Source: Nostoc sp. PCC 7524 (GTDB taxonomy: Bacteria > Cyanobacteriota > Cyanobacteriia > Cyanobacteriales > Nostocaceae). From it: DNA of 64,000 nucleotides. The notes beneath the pieces were generated by a model. That model saw only the letters and a program-made list of their open reading frames with translations, was not told where the DNA came from and searched no databases. A program made the translations under genes and the position numbers. The DNA is taken from assembly GCF_000316645.1 (NCBI RefSeq), contig NC_019684.1, positions 930,001 through 994,000 of the forward strand. Reading direction: 5' to 3'. This document shows, one piece after another, positions 42,071 to 51,891 of this stretch (the first letter of the stretch is position 1; every line of letters starts with the position of its first letter).

Positions 42071-43687
42071 ATGACAAAATTATTTTGGAACGCTTTAAAG
42101 GTAAGTCCAGCGATCGTTGCTGCCACCTTTGTTGCAGCTAATGGTGCATACGCTGCGGAAGCTAATGAAAATGTGACAAGTGTTGCCCAATTGACCCAAG
42201 CTTCTCAAGAAATGGGTCAGGTAACATCCGTATCTCAATTCTCTGACGTACAACCTACAGACTGGGCTTTCCAAGCATTGCAATCCTTGGTTGAGCGTTA
42301 CGGTTGTATCGCAGGTTATCCCAACCTCACATACCGTGGTAATCGTGCTTTGACCCGGTATGAGTTTGCGGCTGGTTTAAATGCTTGTTTAGACAGAGTA
42401 AATGAGTTAATTGCTACAGCTACAGCTGACTTGGTAACTAAGGAAGATTTAGCTACCTTACAACGTTTGCAAGAAGAATTTTCTGCGGAATTAGCTACCC
42501 TGCGCGGTCGCGTCGATGCTTTAGAAGCGCGTACTGCTGAATTGGAAGCTAATCAGTTCTCTACTACCACCAAACTCTCAGGGGAAGCAATCTTTGGCTT
42601 GTCTCAAGTATTTGGTGATACAAGAGCTGATGGTGACAACGACTCAACTAATAATGGTGATCTAGAGAGCAACACCACCTTCTCTAACCGTGTACGGTTA
42701 ACACTGAACACCAGCTTCACCGGTACAGACAGACTACAAACTCGTTTGAACGCTGGTAACTTCATCCCCAATAATGGCACAACGGGTACTAGAATGACCC
42801 GTTTGGGCTTTGATGAAGAAACTGATAATCAAGTTGTAATCGATAAAGTTAACTACGCTTTCAATTTAGGTCCAGCACGGGTCAAGATTGATGCTGTTGG
42901 TGCTGAGTTGAACGATAACGTCAACGTCTTCCATCCTGACTTCAGCAGCAGTGGTTCAGGCGCGCTCTCTCGCTATGGACGTTTCAGCCCAATTTATCGT
43001 TTTGGTGCTGATGGTGCAGGTTTGACAGTTGAATTCAATCCTGGTGGTCCTTTGACATTGAGCGCAGCTTATTTAGCACCTAACGCCAATGACCCATCTG
43101 CTCGTAATGGTTTGTTCGATGGTAGTAATGCTATCTTCGGTCAAGTCGCTTTCAAACCAAATGACGCATTGAATATAGGTTTTACCTATGTTCGTGCTTA
43201 TCAGAATAGTGCAGGTAATGGTGTAAACCTGACCGGCAGTACAGGAAGCAGTATAGCACCTAACTCTGCTCGCAGACCTTTTGGTAATGATGCTACTTCA
43301 TCTAACAACTACGGTATCCAAGCGACCTTCCAACCTAGCTCTAAATTGACTTTTGGTGGTTGGGTAGGTTACACCGATGCGAAAGCAGAAGCTGGTGCTG
43401 ACAGAGATGCTGATATTTGGTACTGGGCTGCTAGCTTGGCTGTGAAAGACTTTGGTAGAGAAGGTAACACCTTTGGTTTAATTTTTGGTCAACCACCTAA
43501 ATTAACTGGTGGTAGCGGAATTACCAGAGATCCTAACACTTCCTATCACTTAGAAGGACTGTACAAAATCAGCCTGACCGAGAACATTCAGGTCACACCT
43601 GGATTGTTGGTGATTTTCAACCCTGAACACAGAGACAGCAACGATACCATTTATGTTGGTACTCTCCGCACAACCTTCAGATTCTAA
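42071..43687 (+). CDS. Outer-membrane porin with SLH domain, OprB/iron-uptake porin type
   Basis: Outer-membrane protein of 538 residues. Signal peptide WNALKVSPAIVAATFVAANG with cleavage near AYA-AEA. SLH domain (about residues 55-110: FSDVQPTDWAFQALQSLVER, GYPNLTYRGNRALTRYEFAA) binds peptidoglycan-linked polymer. A short coiled coil (LQRLQEEFSAELATLRGRVD) spans the periplasm, then an OprB-type barrel of about 380 residues ends in aromatic TFRF. It resembles my memory of All4499 of Nostoc PCC 7120, an abundant porin next to the pho genes. ATG 42071 is preferred over GTG 42056. Codon choice suggests high expression. Confidence 0.88.
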   Translation: MTKLFWNALKVSPAIVAATFVAANGAYAAEANENVTSVAQLTQASQEMGQVTSVSQFSDVQPTDWAFQALQSLVERYGCIAGYPNLTYRGNRALTRYEFAAGLNACLDRVNELIATATADLVTKEDLATLQRLQEEFSAELATLRGRVDALEARTAELEANQFSTTTKLSGEAIFGLSQVFGDTRADGDNDSTNNGDLESNTTFSNRVRLTLNTSFTGTDRLQTRLNAGNFIPNNGTTGTRMTRLGFDEETDNQVVIDKVNYAFNLGPARVKIDAVGAELNDNVNVFHPDFSSSGSGALSRYGRFSPIYRFGADGAGLTVEFNPGGPLTLSAAYLAPNANDPSARNGLFDGSNAIFGQVAFKPNDALNIGFTYVRAYQNSAGNGVNLTGSTGSSIAPNSARRPFGNDATSSNNYGIQATFQPSSKLTFGGWVGYTDAKAEAGADRDADIWYWAASLAVKDFGREGNTFGLIFGQPPKLTGGSGITRDPNTSYHLEGLYKISLTENIQVTPGLLVIFNPEHRDSNDTIYVGTLRTTFRF

Positions 43688-43735
43688 AAAAATGACAGTG
43701 GGTTAGTTAGCATTTGACTGCTGACTAACAATGAC

Positions 43736-43766
43736 AGCCCGCCTACAAGCGGGCTTTTATTTTTTT
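43736..43766 (+). terminator. Terminator after the porin gene
   Basis: AGCCCGC (43736-43742) pairs with GCGGGCT (43749-43755), followed by TTTATTTTTTT. Confidence 0.9.
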
Positions 43767-43794
43767 AAAGTGAGTTTTCTGACCTCTCCCCCGA

Positions 43795-43817
43795 CCCCTC
43801 TCCGACGCGGAGAGGGG
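43795..43817. repeat. CCCCTCTCC hairpin repeat
   Basis: CCCCTCTCC (43795-43803) and GGAGAGGGG (43809-43817) with a five-base loop. The unit is part of a dispersed family also visible near 28485-28500. Confidence 0.6.
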
Positions 43818-43897
43818 AGTAAAAAGCTTAATTTAATTTGGCGTTGCTCCTTCTTTTCTCGCAGGAAAGAGAGATTGGGGCAGAGAGGAGTAAAAAT

Positions 43898-44158
43898 TTA
43901 TTCAGCTTCCAAGTCTGGTTGCTTAGATAAATCTGAGGGAGGCCGATCGCTACTCCATGCCCACCAAGCACAACCACACTGGCAACTATAAAACTCCTGC
44001 CATTTGCGACGATGGTTTTCTGTCAGCACAGGCGATCGCCGATTAATCCAAACTTGCAAAGCCTCTAAACTACTAGCACGGCAACTAGGACAGCAAAACT
44101 CATAAGCGTGAACTGCCTTATCTGTCCATTCAGGTGGTGTGGGAGCAAAAGCGTCCAT
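43898..44158 (-). CDS. Small zinc-ribbon-like protein (86 aa)
   Basis: Starts at ATG 44158 (MDAFAPTPPEWTDKAVHAYE). Two Cys clusters, FCCPSCRAS and FYSCQCGCAWWAW, about 40 residues apart, fit a zinc ribbon. Between them lies LEALQVWINRRSPV. The C-terminus is acidic and polar. It looks like a conserved cyanobacterial family, but I cannot give a function. The longer frame to 44311 reads through G-rich repeat and should be ignored. It is divergent from the DUF3318 gene. Confidence 0.65.
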   Translation of the reverse strand: MDAFAPTPPEWTDKAVHAYEFCCPSCRASSLEALQVWINRRSPVLTENHRRKWQEFYSCQCGCAWWAWSSDRPPSDLSKQPDLEAE

Positions 44159-44252
44159 TGGTATAATTCTTAAATCGTAATAATAGAATACACGGGGTGG
44201 GGAGCAGAGGTGCAGGGGAAGCAGGGGAAGCAGGGGAGGTAGGGGGAGCAGA

Positions 44253-44858
44253 ATGGAACCAAAGATTGAAATTCGCCGATTGTTAGATGTGATGCCTGCT
44301 TCTGGGCGCATGACTACTAAAATTGTTAGTAAACCAGAACAGTCTCAGGTGATGGATGCTGCTTTTCCCTTACCTTGGAATCAGGAACGACCAATATATA
44401 TTAATTTTGATTTGTGGGGTCGTCTGCCGAAACCACAACGAGATTTACTGTTATTACGGAAAGTTTCCTGGTTGACAGGTGTGAGATGGTTTAAACCTGA
44501 TATTTATCAAGGTGTCGCCTTGGCTGGGTTATTGGGTGGATTAGTCGAATTCACCCAGTCAGATTTTGTGGGTGTGGCGGTAGCTGGGGGGTTAAGTGCG
44601 ATCGCTCTCACACGGATTTGGCGCAGCAATAAATCTCAGGAATCAGAGATAAATGCTGATTTAGCCGCAATTCGGGTAGCACAAAGACGGGGTTACTCAG
44701 AAACGGAAGCTGCTCAACATTTGTTGTCTGCGATTGAGACAGTCAGCAAAATTGAAGGTAATTCTGGGTTAAGTTTTATCGATTTAATTCGTTGCCAAAA
44801 TTTGAGAGCGATCGCTGGATTATCGCCCATTGGTGTACCAGATGATTACGATAAATAA
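44253..44858 (+). CDS. DUF3318-family membrane protein
   Basis: Cyanobacterial DUF3318 protein of 201 residues. The N-terminal part is polar and holds IEIRRLLDVMPASGRM and PIYINFDLWGRLPKPQRDLL. Two hydrophobic stretches follow (IYQGVALAGLLGGLVEFTQS and FVGVAVAGGLSAIALTRIW), then a soluble tail with EINADLAAIRVAQRRGYSET. Function is unknown. The start codon lies just after a GGGGAAGCA-type tandem tract. Confidence 0.75.
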   Translation: MEPKIEIRRLLDVMPASGRMTTKIVSKPEQSQVMDAAFPLPWNQERPIYINFDLWGRLPKPQRDLLLLRKVSWLTGVRWFKPDIYQGVALAGLLGGLVEFTQSDFVGVAVAGGLSAIALTRIWRSNKSQESEINADLAAIRVAQRRGYSETEAAQHLLSAIETVSKIEGNSGLSFIDLIRCQNLRAIAGLSPIGVPDDYDK

Positions 44859-44889
44859 GGGACTTCCAGAGAAAAAATATTCCAAATGT

Positions 44890-44950
44890 AGGGTGCGTCA
44901 GTATGAAGAATTTCTTTGTGTAGTTAGGTTTTCTGACACTGACGCACCCT
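44890..44950. repeat. 61 bp GGGTGCGTCAG element, copy 4
   Basis: AGGGTGCGTCAGT (44890-44902) and ACTGACGCACCCT (44938-44950) are exact inverted ends. The left flank (AAAAAATATTCCAAATGT) resembles the flank of copy 2 (AAAAAATATCCAATATGT), so the mobilised unit may be longer on that side. Confidence 0.85.
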
Positions 44951-44965
44951 ACTAAACTATCAAGT

Positions 44966-45008
44966 CCTCTCTGCGAGACGCTGTGCGTAGCTTGCTTCCC
45001 CGGAGGGG
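44966..45008. repeat. GC-rich dispersed repeat unit
   Basis: CTGCGAGACGCTGTGCGTAG followed by CTTGCTTCCCCGGAGGGG; related to units at 21255-21292 and 28290-28440. Confidence 0.55.
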
Positions 45009-45023
45009 TACACTACGAACACC

Positions 45024-46658
45024 TTATTGGTTAATCATCTTGGCCAGAATATTATGTGTCATCGTCTGTGCATCAGGACTTAATACCGAGGGGCGTAACT
45101 TGGGCGCATTGTAATCATCTAATCCCCAACTCCACTGTATTGAACCAGTGGCAAAGACTATTGCTCCAGAATCTGCCGTGTACATAGTCATATCGGAATA
45201 TCTAGTTCTGCCCTTATATCGATAAGGAGAATGAGCTAGACGTATTGTATTAGCTGGGGCGTGGCGAAACATTCGATCTACTTCGTAGCCTAATAGTCCT
45301 TTTAAACGCATCTCTTGGGGGGGGATTTGGCGAGCATTCTTCACAGATGCTGTATTATCGGGCTGTAATTGCGTACCAGCTAACAACCAATCCGGTGCTG
45401 TGTTATTCACAACAATGTCGTCATTTACTTGAAATGTTTCATACATCACCCCTATCAATGCTTCCTCTGGGCGATTTACAGGTTTACTACGCCACTGAGT
45501 TGTGACTAAGAAATCGTTTGTCGGATCATTGTCTCTCGCAAATGGATCTAAAGCCGCACTTTCTTTGTAAGCAACGATAGTACGGTTCATGTCCTTAGTA
45601 ATTCGACTTGGCTCAAAACGAATCTGCCAGTAGCAGGTGTTAGCAGAGAAAAATCCCAGATTTAAACCGTTATCCCTAGCTGTTTCTACATTTTGGCGCA
45701 TTTTTGCTGTCCAATATTCGTCATGCCCTACTGACAGAAAAACCTTGTGCAACCACAGCATGGGTTTGGTGGTATTGAGGTCTAAACGATTTTCATGGGT
45801 ATCAATATTTGTGATATATGTAACATCATAGCCAGAACGTTCTAGCCACCTAACCATGTTATATTCCCAGCCGGCGTTAGAAGTTTTATTTGGTGGTTGA
45901 ACATTGGTTAAAAATTCTCCTGCACCAACTCCATAGGCGGCGGCTGGATTGGGACTAGCAGCATAGGGACGGTTGAAAGAAACTTTGTATGCTTGTTTAC
46001 CGCGACTATTCCAACGGTATAGGGACATTTCACCCCAGTTGTTGTAGGCTTGATAAGTTGTGATGCTTGATTGAAATACGAGATCAGAAGGGCGACTGTC
46101 ATCACGCACCACAAAGATAATGTAGCTTTGCTTACCACTTTTACTAGCAGTCAGTTTTGCTAAATAAAAACCACTAGCCCATTGTGTGGGATCTTGAGAG
46201 TTATACGGGATTTCGAGAGTGTATGGATTTTTCCAATTACATTCAATCAGACCAGTGCTTTTATCTATAATTGGCGGTGGTTGCTTAACTCCTACTCTTT
46301 GAATAGCAGCAGCCATTTGCCTACCACCAGCACCACCATACCAACCCATCCGAAAGATTTCTATGGTATAGTTTGGCTCTTTAGTATTGACAAATAACTT
46401 AATTGTGTCGCCACGATTCACGCTTGTGAGTGAAGCATAGCCTTCTATCTCTCGCCTAGTGGCGGGATTAGTCAACTGCCAAGCTGTAGTGCCAATTTTT
46501 TGATTTTCAATGATGATGGGATTATTTTTTTGATCAGCAAACTCTACAAGATGATCCGCGATCGCATCTGGTTGGTAAAAAACGATAACAGTAGTGAAAA
46601 TTAATAATACTGGTAATACAACCCTGGTAATCAGGTTTAATCGTTGTCTCAATAACAT
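45024..46658 (-). CDS. Exported protein with a DmfA2-like (N,N-dimethylformamidase beta subunit) domain
   Basis: Protein of 544 residues. An N-terminal membrane or signal segment (LITRVVLPVLLIFTTVIVFY) is followed by a large domain resembling the beta subunit of N,N-dimethylformamidase: IEGYASLTSVNRGDTIKLFV, IFRMGWYGGAGGR, VFQSSITTYQAYNNWG, FLSVGHDEYWTAKMRQNVE and GLNLGFFSANTCYWQ. In the true enzyme the beta subunit binds iron and works with a small alpha subunit, absent here. The protein is probably periplasmic or surface-exposed, and its substrate is unlikely to be dimethylformamide. ATG 46658 is preferred over TTG 46733. It lies beside the GT39 cluster and may modify its product; this is inference. 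Confidence 0.75.
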   Translation of the reverse strand: MLLRQRLNLITRVVLPVLLIFTTVIVFYQPDAIADHLVEFADQKNNPIIIENQKIGTTAWQLTNPATRREIEGYASLTSVNRGDTIKLFVNTKEPNYTIEIFRMGWYGGAGGRQMAAAIQRVGVKQPPPIIDKSTGLIECNWKNPYTLEIPYNSQDPTQWASGFYLAKLTASKSGKQSYIIFVVRDDSRPSDLVFQSSITTYQAYNNWGEMSLYRWNSRGKQAYKVSFNRPYAASPNPAAAYGVGAGEFLTNVQPPNKTSNAGWEYNMVRWLERSGYDVTYITNIDTHENRLDLNTTKPMLWLHKVFLSVGHDEYWTAKMRQNVETARDNGLNLGFFSANTCYWQIRFEPSRITKDMNRTIVAYKESAALDPFARDNDPTNDFLVTTQWRSKPVNRPEEALIGVMYETFQVNDDIVVNNTAPDWLLAGTQLQPDNTASVKNARQIPPQEMRLKGLLGYEVDRMFRHAPANTIRLAHSPYRYKGRTRYSDMTMYTADSGAIVFATGSIQWSWGLDDYNAPKLRPSVLSPDAQTMTHNILAKMINQ

Positions 46659-46818
46659 CAGTAGTGAGCAATTAAATCGGTACGATGTTTTAATTGTTTC
46701 ACGTTTTGTATAAGAGCAGGTAGTTTCGATCAATGTCTATGCCTCTGTGCCTCGGTGCCTCTGTGGTAAAAAAACTACAAAGACACGTAGACACAGAGAG
46801 CATGAAAATACCTCTTCT

Positions 46819-48522
46819 CTAGCCCCTAGACTCTACTTTTAAACAATGATAAAGTTTGTACTCATAGCCATCTACGGATGGCAAAGTTTGAGTATCGGCT
46901 GCACATTTTTTGACTGCTTTGTCTACAGGTGCATGAAAATTTACCAGCCACAAATCAAAGGGTAGTGGTAATGCTTTGACAGTATTTTCTAGGGTAGTAG
47001 TTGCAGTATGAGAATCTTGGTCTTGATGTGCCAGAAGAAATAGAGAACCGGGAGACTTAATATTTTGTATTCTCAATTCCCTAGCTATTCCCATCATTTC
47101 ACCCATCTGCACATGGGTGATTTGTGTAGTGGCAATGAGAACGGGAACTTGGGATGTTTGTTGAATTAATTTGATGAATAGATCAGGGCGGTAGTATTTC
47201 TGATAACCAAGATTGCAAATCACTGTTAGGGCGCTAACAAATCCCATCAACCAAATCACCATGACGGCTTTTTTACCTTGATAACTGTGCCAAGCCACGG
47301 CTAGACTAGCTCCTAGTAAAACAATCACACATGGGAAGTAAACAAAGTTATAACGCGCACCTCTGGTTAAGTCTATACCTAGAAAATAGGTAAACATAAA
47401 AAATAAAGCGATCGCTCCTACAACAACCCCCGTTAATACCTGTGTTGTCAAACGGGTTTCTGGTTGCTGTAAGTTTGCTTTCAACCCCTGGACTAAAATT
47501 GGTGCTGCCCAAATGATAAAGATCAGCATCACCAAACCAGAAGCAATCACAACTACCAAATCTGGTGATTCTACGGGTAGTAAGTAAAGCATAGTTACCC
47601 AAGCCCCAAAAGCCTGAAACAACGGACTTAACCAAGCAAATCCTTGACGGGGCTGCTGTATCCATTCTGTTAATTGCTCACCGTAGCTATTCTGTAAAAA
47701 AACTGGTAGCCAAACTATACCAGTGATAAAAGTACCTAGTGCAACACCATAGATCCGTCGCCAAGGGGGAGATAAGAAAACTTTGGGGTTAATTGGGATT
47801 TGCCGCCCAGCCAGAACTATCAACACCAAGCCTTCTGTACACAAAGTCAGAACAAAGAAATAATGAGTAGCTATTCCCAAGGCATTAATTATTAGCCAAC
47901 CTAGTGCGATGGTAATAGGTATTTGTGTCTGGTTTTGAATGTGGCGAGTAGCTATAACAAAGCAGGCGAGGGAAGCAATCACCCACACAATTGCCAAAGT
48001 GTAGTGCCGGGCTTCTTGTGCCAAAAAGATGGCGTATGGTGACACAGCCATTATGGCTGCTGCTAAATGAGCTACTAAGCGGGAGCGAAAGGCAATCCAG
48101 CTAAAGATATAGATAGCGGGGATAGATACCGCCCCTAAAATCGCCGCTAGCGATCGCGCCCCCCACAATGAAACTAAACCCTGTTGCGTGGGAAATAACT
48201 GCATCCATAAGTGGGCTAAAGCAAAGTACATTGGGGGATGGTTGGTTTCATGACTCAGGTGTGTCCAGACATCATGAAGATTTGCAGCTGGTTGTGGTTG
48301 CAGTGGTTGCAACAAAATCTCAGGTGCGATCGCTTGATTTAAAGGTACTCCTAAAAAACTGTTGCCCAGACTAAACACCAAGGTGGAAAATTCATCAGTC
48401 CAAGGAGGCTTGGCGGTTAAGTTGGTTAAACGTAAGCCGAGTCCGATGATTACCCACATCAGCAACAGTAAAGGATGAAACCAACGAGCCGGAATGGTAG
48501 AGTGCCAATTATACAAACGCAT
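46819..48522 (-). CDS. GT39-type membrane glycosyltransferase, duplicate A
   Basis: Protein of 567 residues with about 10-12 helices. The first outer loop holds the acidic motif PPWTDEFSTLVFSLGNSFLG and the following HETNHPPMYFALAHLWMQLF, as in polyprenol-phosphate sugar transferases of the ArnT/PMT clan. The C-terminal domain is soluble and ends with YEYKLYHCLK. It is a close paralogue of the gene at 50185, sharing long stretches (for example RLYNWHST at the start and IDLTRGARYNFVYFP). The upstream 75 bases are also duplicated. The acceptor is unknown. Confidence 0.85.
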   Translation of the reverse strand: MRLYNWHSTIPARWFHPLLLLMWVIIGLGLRLTNLTAKPPWTDEFSTLVFSLGNSFLGVPLNQAIAPEILLQPLQPQPAANLHDVWTHLSHETNHPPMYFALAHLWMQLFPTQQGLVSLWGARSLAAILGAVSIPAIYIFSWIAFRSRLVAHLAAAIMAVSPYAIFLAQEARHYTLAIVWVIASLACFVIATRHIQNQTQIPITIALGWLIINALGIATHYFFVLTLCTEGLVLIVLAGRQIPINPKVFLSPPWRRIYGVALGTFITGIVWLPVFLQNSYGEQLTEWIQQPRQGFAWLSPLFQAFGAWVTMLYLLPVESPDLVVVIASGLVMLIFIIWAAPILVQGLKANLQQPETRLTTQVLTGVVVGAIALFFMFTYFLGIDLTRGARYNFVYFPCVIVLLGASLAVAWHSYQGKKAVMVIWLMGFVSALTVICNLGYQKYYRPDLFIKLIQQTSQVPVLIATTQITHVQMGEMMGIARELRIQNIKSPGSLFLLAHQDQDSHTATTTLENTVKALPLPFDLWLVNFHAPVDKAVKKCAADTQTLPSVDGYEYKLYHCLKVESRG

Positions 48523-48602
48523 CTATTCCTTGCTAGAAGCCAAGTACCAGAACAAGTCAATCTGTATATATTAGACCTCAGATTGGCCGTTTAATTTGTT
48601 CG
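48523..48602. repeat. Duplicated upstream segment of the GT39 pair (copy A)
   Basis: CTATTCCTTGCTAGAAGCCA, then CAGAACAAGTCAATCTGTAT and ATTAGACCTCAGATTGGCC, match 51892-51970 almost base for base. The duplication therefore included the promoter region. Confidence 0.8.
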
Positions 48603-50078
48603 CTATATTTTACGGTAAATCTGCGTTCCTTCGATGTTGTTCAAAAGTACGTACTGCGTTTGTAGAGTTTTTTCCAATAAAGCCACAGCATCTGGATGAT
48701 CCTGTAAATACCAGACACCTTCTTTCTTGACAATAAATTCGGGTTTTTGATTAAGAATTTGGAGTAACTCTTGGTTGGTAGTAGCAGTTTGACCTTTCAC
48801 AGCACGCAATAAATATTCTCTACTAATATTCGACGGATGTGTGACTATCTTCGTTGGTGGTTTAATGTCAAGCAGCCAATAAACAAGATGATGCTCCATC
48901 ATATAGATTGTAGTATTGCGCCCCCCTTGTTGAGATAAGTATTGGGCTAACTCATATTCTCTGCCATAGGAGAGTGGTTGTTGCGAGAAAAAGCGAGTTC
49001 CAACTACTTTGTATTCATTTAATGTTGGTAGTGCCACTAGAGTCAAAGTCAATATCAGAATAAAATATCCTGCTTTGAGGTTGAATTTTAAAAGACCAAT
49101 AAACCAAGATGAAAATATGACAGCGAAAAAAGGAGCAAGTTGAATCATATAATGATTATGCGCTGCCCCACTCTTTAAAATCGACAATTCGGTACCAAAA
49201 AAGAATATAGTGCAGTATATTAATTGATTTTGTTTTAATGACAAGTTTTTCTCTTGTTTAATCAGCCTAATTATTTGTATTATTCCAATTAAAAATACAA
49301 TACCCCATACATTATAAATTTGCTGAAAAATAAGTTGCCATAATGATGCTTGAGAAGTAGAATAAGCTAAAGAGGCATCAATTATTGATACCTTAAATAT
49401 TTGAGTATTATTGGTTATTACATAGGGCAAGTATAACACTATAGGTGGAATTAAAAAGCCAATGATATAAGCAATAATTTCAAAATATTTTTTCTCATTG
49501 AAATTTATACTTTTGGCTAAAATGTATAAGCCTAAAATTAATGTTACATAGGCTAAATTTAGGCGAATCATACAGGCAAATGCCATCAACAACCCAACCA
49601 GAAAAAATTTAATATTCCCTAACTTATTACTTCTCACCAGTAAGGCTAAAGCACCGAGTAAAGGCACAAGAGCTATATGCTCAGTCATGACAGATTTACC
49701 ATCTGTCAGAGGACCACTTAGCATGATAAAGAGCATAGCAGCCGATAGACTGATTTTTAAACTCCAGAGAGAGCGACAAATATAATAGGTTAGGATTGCG
49801 GCAGCGATGACGCATAGAGTTCCAAATAAGCGAACAGATATAATAGATTTACCAAAAGCAAACATCGCAAAAGCATAGCTAAAGAATGCCAGTGGAGGTT
49901 TGAGATCCCAGAGTTCTAAATAGGGTAGGTTGCCGTCTAAAATAGATTGACCCATAAGAATAAACGTACTTTCATCCCAATTAAATACGGCACGAAAGAA
50001 AAACGGCAGACGAAACAAAAAGCTAAATAGAACTATAATAATTAAAATTCTTGATTTAGATAGGTGTAGGCATTTCAT
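48603..50078 (-). CDS. GT39-type membrane glycosyltransferase
   Basis: Membrane protein of 491 residues with about 11 helices. The first outer loop has NWDESTFILMGQSILDGNLP followed by LWDLKPPLAFFSYAFAMFAF, the acidic-plus-Pro signature of the clan. It differs strongly from the two flanking duplicates and has lower GC than they do, so it may have been inserted between them. A C-terminal soluble region (about 100 residues) contains EFIVKKEGVWYLQDHP. Substrate unknown. Confidence 0.82.
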   Translation of the reverse strand: MKCLHLSKSRILIIIVLFSFLFRLPFFFRAVFNWDESTFILMGQSILDGNLPYLELWDLKPPLAFFSYAFAMFAFGKSIISVRLFGTLCVIAAAILTYYICRSLWSLKISLSAAMLFIMLSGPLTDGKSVMTEHIALVPLLGALALLVRSNKLGNIKFFLVGLLMAFACMIRLNLAYVTLILGLYILAKSINFNEKKYFEIIAYIIGFLIPPIVLYLPYVITNNTQIFKVSIIDASLAYSTSQASLWQLIFQQIYNVWGIVFLIGIIQIIRLIKQEKNLSLKQNQLIYCTIFFFGTELSILKSGAAHNHYMIQLAPFFAVIFSSWFIGLLKFNLKAGYFILILTLTLVALPTLNEYKVVGTRFFSQQPLSYGREYELAQYLSQQGGRNTTIYMMEHHLVYWLLDIKPPTKIVTHPSNISREYLLRAVKGQTATTNQELLQILNQKPEFIVKKEGVWYLQDHPDAVALLEKTLQTQYVLLNNIEGTQIYRKI

Positions 50079-50184
50079 TACAGTTCTTGGCTATCCTCTA
50101 GGGGCAATTTTTATGTATGTTTGATTACAGTATTTGATCATACTGCTAAAAGTATAGTTTACAGGATTTATGTAAGTGTCTGAT

Positions 50185-51891
50185 TTAACGGCAGTGATAC
50201 AATTTGTACTCATAGCCATGCACATATGGCAATGATTTAGTTTCAGGTACACATTTTTTCACTTCTTCGGGTGTGGGTGCATGAAAATTCACTAGCCATA
50301 AGTCCAAAGGTCGTGGTAGTTGCTTTAAGGTATTTTCTAAGGACAAGGTGGAAGTATTGGGGTCTTTCTCTTGATGAGCTAACAGAAATTTGGTACTAAT
50401 AGGTGAATCAGAAAATTTTACCTCCCAGGCAATCCCCATCATTTCGCCAGTTTGCACTAAGCTTTTGTGGGTTGTGGCAATGAGGACTGGAAGTGAGGAA
50501 TTTTGTTCAATTAAAGGGACGAACAAATCAGGGCGGTAGTATTTGCGATACCCCAAATTGCTAGTAACAGTAACAGCACTAATTAATCCCATGACCCCAA
50601 TGAGGATCACAGCTTTTTTACCATTTATACCCCATTTACCAATTTCTGGATTTTGATAACAAACTGCAAGGCTTGCCCCCAGTAGGATCATAACGGCAGG
50701 AAAATAAACAAAGTTGTAACGAGCGCCTCGTGTCAGGTCAATACCAAGAATATAAGTAAATATAAAGAATACAGCGATCGCTCCTAAAACTACCCCAGCC
50801 AATACCTGAGCGATCGCACCTGTTTCAGGTTGCTGTAGTTGGACTTTAATACCACGAAGTAAAATTGGTGTTGCCCAAATAAAGAAAATTAACATTACCA
50901 ACCCAGAGGCAATTACAGTTGTTAACTCTGGTGCTTCTACTGGTAGTAAGGAAATCATGGTAATCCACGCTGCGAAAGCTTGGAAAATGGGGCTGACCCA
51001 TTCCAGTCCAACACGTTCACCTTGAATCCACTCTGTTAAACTACTAAGATACCGATTTTGTAAAAAGCTCGGTAGCCAAACTAAACCTGCTACAGCAGTA
51101 CCAGTGGACACAGCATAGATACGCCACCACAAAGGGGAGAAAAATACTAAAGTTTTTGTTTGTATAGATTGTTGCCAAGCTAAAATGATCAAAACTAGAG
51201 CTTCAGCACCGAGTGTAAGAACAAAGAAATAATGAGTAGCAATACCCAAAGCATTAATTCCTACCCAACAGATCATTAACCCAAGTGGTAATGATGTATG
51301 GTTTTGCAGGTAACGGGTGGCAATTACCAAACATGACAGGGAAGCTATCACCCAAACAATAGCTAAACTATAATGACGTGCTTCTTGTGCTAAGAAAATG
51401 CCGTATGGTGAGACTGCCATCATAGCAGCAGCTAGCTGTCCTACTAATGAAGAACGGAAGGCTAACCTACCTAATATATAAGTCAAAGGAATTGAGGCTG
51501 CACCCAGTAAAGCTGGAAATGAACGTGCAGCAAACAGGGAGACTAAGCTTTCCTGATTGGGAAACAGCCTCATCCATAAATGAACCAGTACAAAATACAG
51601 TGGGGGATGGGTATCTTTTGTCAGTATGTTATTAATTACATCCCCAATACCAGATGCAGGATTTGTTTGCAGTGGTTGCAATAAAATATTAGGTGCGATC
51701 GCTTGATCTAGGGGTACCCCTAAAAAACTGTTCCCCAGACTAAACACCAAGGTAGCAAATTCATCAGTCCAAGGAGGCTTGGCAGTTAAATTAGCAAAAC
51801 GTAAGCCGAGGCCGATGATTAACCACATCAGCAATAGTAAAGGATGAAGCCAGCGAGCCGAAATGGTAGAGTGCCAATTATACAAACGCAT
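50185..51891 (-). CDS. GT39-type membrane glycosyltransferase, duplicate B
   Basis: Protein of 568 residues, close paralogue of duplicate A. Identical or near-identical blocks include PPWTDEFATLVFSLGNSFLG, FLAQEARHYSLAIVWVIASL and the end VHGYEYKLYHCR. The first loop motif reads DTHPPLYFVLVHLWMRLFPN. Its N-terminal 40 residues differ from copy A in very few positions, so the duplication looks recent or subject to gene conversion. Divergence is larger in the C-terminal domain (about residues 450-530), which may set acceptor choice. Confidence 0.85.
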   Translation of the reverse strand: MRLYNWHSTISARWLHPLLLLMWLIIGLGLRFANLTAKPPWTDEFATLVFSLGNSFLGVPLDQAIAPNILLQPLQTNPASGIGDVINNILTKDTHPPLYFVLVHLWMRLFPNQESLVSLFAARSFPALLGAASIPLTYILGRLAFRSSLVGQLAAAMMAVSPYGIFLAQEARHYSLAIVWVIASLSCLVIATRYLQNHTSLPLGLMICWVGINALGIATHYFFVLTLGAEALVLIILAWQQSIQTKTLVFFSPLWWRIYAVSTGTAVAGLVWLPSFLQNRYLSSLTEWIQGERVGLEWVSPIFQAFAAWITMISLLPVEAPELTTVIASGLVMLIFFIWATPILLRGIKVQLQQPETGAIAQVLAGVVLGAIAVFFIFTYILGIDLTRGARYNFVYFPAVMILLGASLAVCYQNPEIGKWGINGKKAVILIGVMGLISAVTVTSNLGYRKYYRPDLFVPLIEQNSSLPVLIATTHKSLVQTGEMMGIAWEVKFSDSPISTKFLLAHQEKDPNTSTLSLENTLKQLPRPLDLWLVNFHAPTPEEVKKCVPETKSLPYVHGYEYKLYHCR

